NCBI RefSeq assembly: GCF_030010415.1
Contig: NZ_JASCSA010000010.1
DNA: 64,000 nt
From: Cobetia amphilecti
GTDB taxonomy: Bacteria > Pseudomonadota > Gammaproteobacteria > Pseudomonadales > Halomonadaceae
Direction: 5' to 3' (one strand)
Part shown: piece by piece, positions 62,255-64,000 of the stretch
Numbering within the stretch: the first letter of the stretch is position 1
Layout: each line of letters opens with the position of its first letter
The notes under the pieces: model-generated
The model's database searches: none
Told to the model about the DNA's origin: nothing
Seen by the model: the letters and a program-made list of their open reading frames with translations, nothing else
Position numbers and translations under genes: made by a program

Positions 62255-62722
62255 TTACTGGCGCTTGAGGCGCAGTGTCTCACCGTTCTGGAAGCGACGC
62301 TTCTGCGGGTCGACCAGCTCCAGGGTCTGGGCATCCAGACGCAGGAAGTAGTAGGTCTGGCCTTCGCCGTCTGGCGTCAGCTCATAGACGGTCGCGTTCG
62401 GGTCCGTCACGGTGCCGGACAGCACGTCCCACTGGCCTTCGTAATGCTCTGGATCCGGCTGCTGCGGATGATCACGATAGGTGGCATCGAGACTGAAGGT
62501 ACGCTCATCCTGGGCTGCCTCTTCGGCACCCTTGAGGCGTACATCGAGGTCAATGCCCGTGCAACGACGACACGGCAGGGTGCCCTTGTAGACGGCAACC
62601 TGCTCGCTGGCTGTCTCGGTGGCGCTGTTGTCAGCGGCACCGTCATTGGTCTGGGCCGTTGATGCGCACCCGGCGAGACCGACCATCAGCGCGGCTCCCA
62701 CCATCAGAGTCCTGATCTGCAT
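62255..62722 (-). CDS. NlpE-like outer-membrane lipoprotein
   Basis: The 155-residue protein has a lipoprotein signal with lipobox LAGC (MVGAALMVGLAGC) and the NlpE N-terminal domain, including the YKGTLPCRRCTGIDLDVRL CxxC motif. NlpE senses surface contact or lipoprotein traffic problems and activates the Cpx system, and it contributes to copper tolerance. The C-terminal OB-fold domain of E. coli NlpE is absent, as in many short homologues. It is preceded by AAGGAGG. Confidence 0.85.
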   Translation of the reverse strand: MQIRTLMVGAALMVGLAGCASTAQTNDGAADNSATETASEQVAVYKGTLPCRRCTGIDLDVRLKGAEEAAQDERTFSLDATYRDHPQQPDPEHYEGQWDVLSGTVTDPNATVYELTPDGEGQTYYFLRLDAQTLELVDPQKRRFQNGETLRLKRQ

Positions 62723-62774
62723 TGAATCCTCCTTAAGGCGATGACTCGATAGCAGCGTCAGCGCTATCGACGGC

Positions 62775-62808
62775 GAGCGGTCTACCCGCTTTGGCAGGCA
62801 GACCGCTC
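62775..62808 (-). terminator. Possible terminator after the Old Yellow Enzyme gene
   Basis: GAGCGGTCT pairs with AGACCGCTC across a 16-nt loop, about 95 bases beyond the stop codon at 62902. Confidence 0.4.
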
Positions 62809-62901
62809 ACAAGCTTCCATGCTCAAGAATAGCGGGTATCCGCCCCGAGAGGCCACCCCCGATGGCGTTTATCGAACACCATTCGCTAAATCGTGTCGGC
62901 C

Positions 62902-64000
62902 TCAGCCGCGGCGATCATGGCCATTGTCGAGAAACGGATAGTCGGTGTAACCCTTGGCGCCACCACCGTAGAAGGTGTCCGGGTCCTGCTCGTTGAGCTC
63001 AGCCCCGAGGCGAATGCGTTCGACCAGGTCCGGGTTGGCGATATACGGGCGCCCGATGGCGACGGCATCCGCGATGCCCTCATCGATGATACGTGCCGCG
63101 CTCTCACCGTCGTAATGGCCGCAGAAGATCAGCGCGCCCGTGACGCGCTCGCGCAGGGCACGACGGAAGTCATCGCTGAACTTGATGTCGCCACCGGCCC
63201 AGTCCGGCTCGTTGACGTGCACATAGGCGATGCCACGTCTGGAGAGCTGTTCGGCCATGTAGAAGGCCATCTCTTCCGGCTCGTCATCGGTCAGACCGAA
63301 GATCTCGATGAAGGGCGTCAGGCGGATGCCGGTACGCTCAGGGCCGAAGACTTCGGCGACAGCATCGACGACTTCCAGCGTCAGGCGCGCACGGTTCTCG
63401 ACCGAGCCACCGTACTGGTCAGTGCGCTGATTGGTGCCGGTGGCCATGAACTGGTTGAGCAGATAGGCGTTGGCGGCGTGCACCTCGATCATGTCGAAGC
63501 CGGCACGCTTGGCACGCACGGCGGCCTGGCGATAGTCCTCGATCAGCTGGGGAATCTCGTCCGTCTCCAGGGCGCGCGGCTTACTGGTGGGGTGACGTCC
63601 GCTGGTGCCGTCCTCGAACTCGACGAAGCACTGGGCGCCTTCACCCCGCAGGGCGCTCGGCGCGACCGGCTGCTGGCCGTCCGGCTGCACCATCTCATGC
63701 GAGACACGCCCGACGTGCCACAGCTGCAGCGCCATGCGTCCGCCCTTGGCGTGCACCGCCTGGACGACGCCCTTCCAGCCCGCTTCCTGCTCATCGGTCC
63801 AGATGCCCGGCGTGTAGACGTAGCCACGTGCGGTGGGCGAGATGTTGGTCGCCTCGCTGATGATCAGGCCGGCACCGGCACGCTGACCGTAATAGGCCTG
63901 CTGCAGCTCACCGGGTACGCTGTCGGGGGTACGAGCACGTGTCAGCGGTGCCATCAGGATGCGGTTGGGCAGGGTCAGATCACCGAGCTTGACCGGATCG
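62902..64000 (-). CDS. Old Yellow Enzyme family alkene/NADH:flavin reductase (5' end outside window)
   Basis: This FMN-dependent reductase is of the NemA/OYE type, acting on activated alkenes, N-ethylmaleimide or nitrate esters. The frame is open through the right edge: the first readable residues are DPVKLGDLTLPNRILMAPLT, the usual OYE start, so only a few N-terminal residues are missing. Motifs include LQLWHVGRVSHEMVQPDGQ, GFDMIEVHAANAYLLNQFM and RTDQYGGSVENRARLTLEVV, and the FMN phosphate site GRPYIANPDLVERI. The His-Asn or His-His substrate pair lies in EVHAAN. No regulator (NemR) is visible inside the window. Confidence 0.94.
   Translation of the reverse strand, partial: DPVKLGDLTLPNRILMAPLTRARTPDSVPGELQQAYYGQRAGAGLIISEATNISPTARGYVYTPGIWTDEQEAGWKGVVQAVHAKGGRMALQLWHVGRVSHEMVQPDGQQPVAPSALRGEGAQCFVEFEDGTSGRHPTSKPRALETDEIPQLIEDYRQAAVRAKRAGFDMIEVHAANAYLLNQFMATGTNQRTDQYGGSVENRARLTLEVVDAVAEVFGPERTGIRLTPFIEIFGLTDDEPEEMAFYMAEQLSRRGIAYVHVNEPDWAGGDIKFSDDFRRALRERVTGALIFCGHYDGESAARIIDEGIADAVAIGRPYIANPDLVERIRLGAELNEQDPDTFYGGGAKGYTDYPFLDNGHDRRG

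Overview
The window is chromosomal DNA from a GC-rich marine or halophilic gammaproteobacterium. The gene set (ectoine hydroxylase EctD, betaine-type uptake, TRAP transport, thrB beside polA, tmcA, DUF1415, DUF2782) and the protein sequences point to Halomonadaceae, most likely Cobetia or a close relative. This is judged from protein resemblance only. No ribosomal RNA or CRISPR array is present. The last gene (Old Yellow Enzyme family) runs off the right edge.

Layout. 1-7.8 kb: rmuC, a DJ-1/PfpI protein, a His-rich exported protein, pepD, a 38-residue lipoprotein and tmcA. 8.1-11.7 kb: a complete FtrABCD-type iron uptake operon behind Fur-like boxes. 11.9-15.6 kb: EmrAB-type efflux pair with a divergent TetR regulator and a dyad operator between them. 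15.9-20.4 kb: Fe-alcohol dehydrogenase, permease and a sigma-54 activator, with a sigma-54 promoter in front. 20.9-24.7 kb: betaine-type binding protein and a TmpA/TmpB-like oxygenase pair, which suggests breakdown of a trimethylammonium phosphonate to glycine betaine, plus a degenerate SDR. 24.9-30.1 kb: DctMQP TRAP transporter and a second sigma-54 activator, with three copies of one 16-bp dyad. 30.3-31.2 kb: an AT-rich islet carrying an AbiV-like abortive infection gene. 31.3-40.3 kb: polA, DUF2782, thrB, speA, an FAH-family hydrolase and ectD. 40.8-44.6 kb: a CsgG/HfaB-like lipoprotein, two secreted Ser-x-Gly-Asn proteins and a third sigma-54 activator, behind a near-consensus sigma-54 promoter. 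44.8-45.3 kb: five tRNAs (Phe-Gln-Thr-Phe-Gln). 45.4-53.4 kb: yggX, mutY, asmA, a GNAT and hisBHAF. 53.6-64 kb: CHAD and DUF416 proteins, an alkyltransferase-like protein, an amidotransferase-fold protein without its cysteine, mnmH, a SulP transporter, DUF1415, radA, an NlpE-like lipoprotein and an Old Yellow Enzyme.

How it fits together. Three separate units each pair a bacterial enhancer-binding protein with a nearby sigma-54 promoter or enhancer-like dyad, so sigma-54 control is a theme of the accessory regions. Osmolyte metabolism recurs (ectD, betaine-type uptake, TmpAB-like enzymes). A second window-wide theme is short degenerate tandem repeats (13-29 bp units, a different unit at each locus) next to gene ends. 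In at least two cases (tetR and ectD) the first repeat unit includes the stop codon of the gene.

The most promising leads are the sigma-54-controlled HfaB/HfaD/HfaA-like surface system, the TmpAB-like pair, the 16-bp enhancer family around the TRAP operon, and the gene-end tandem repeats. All calls rest on reading the sequence and on remembered family motifs. No database search was run.
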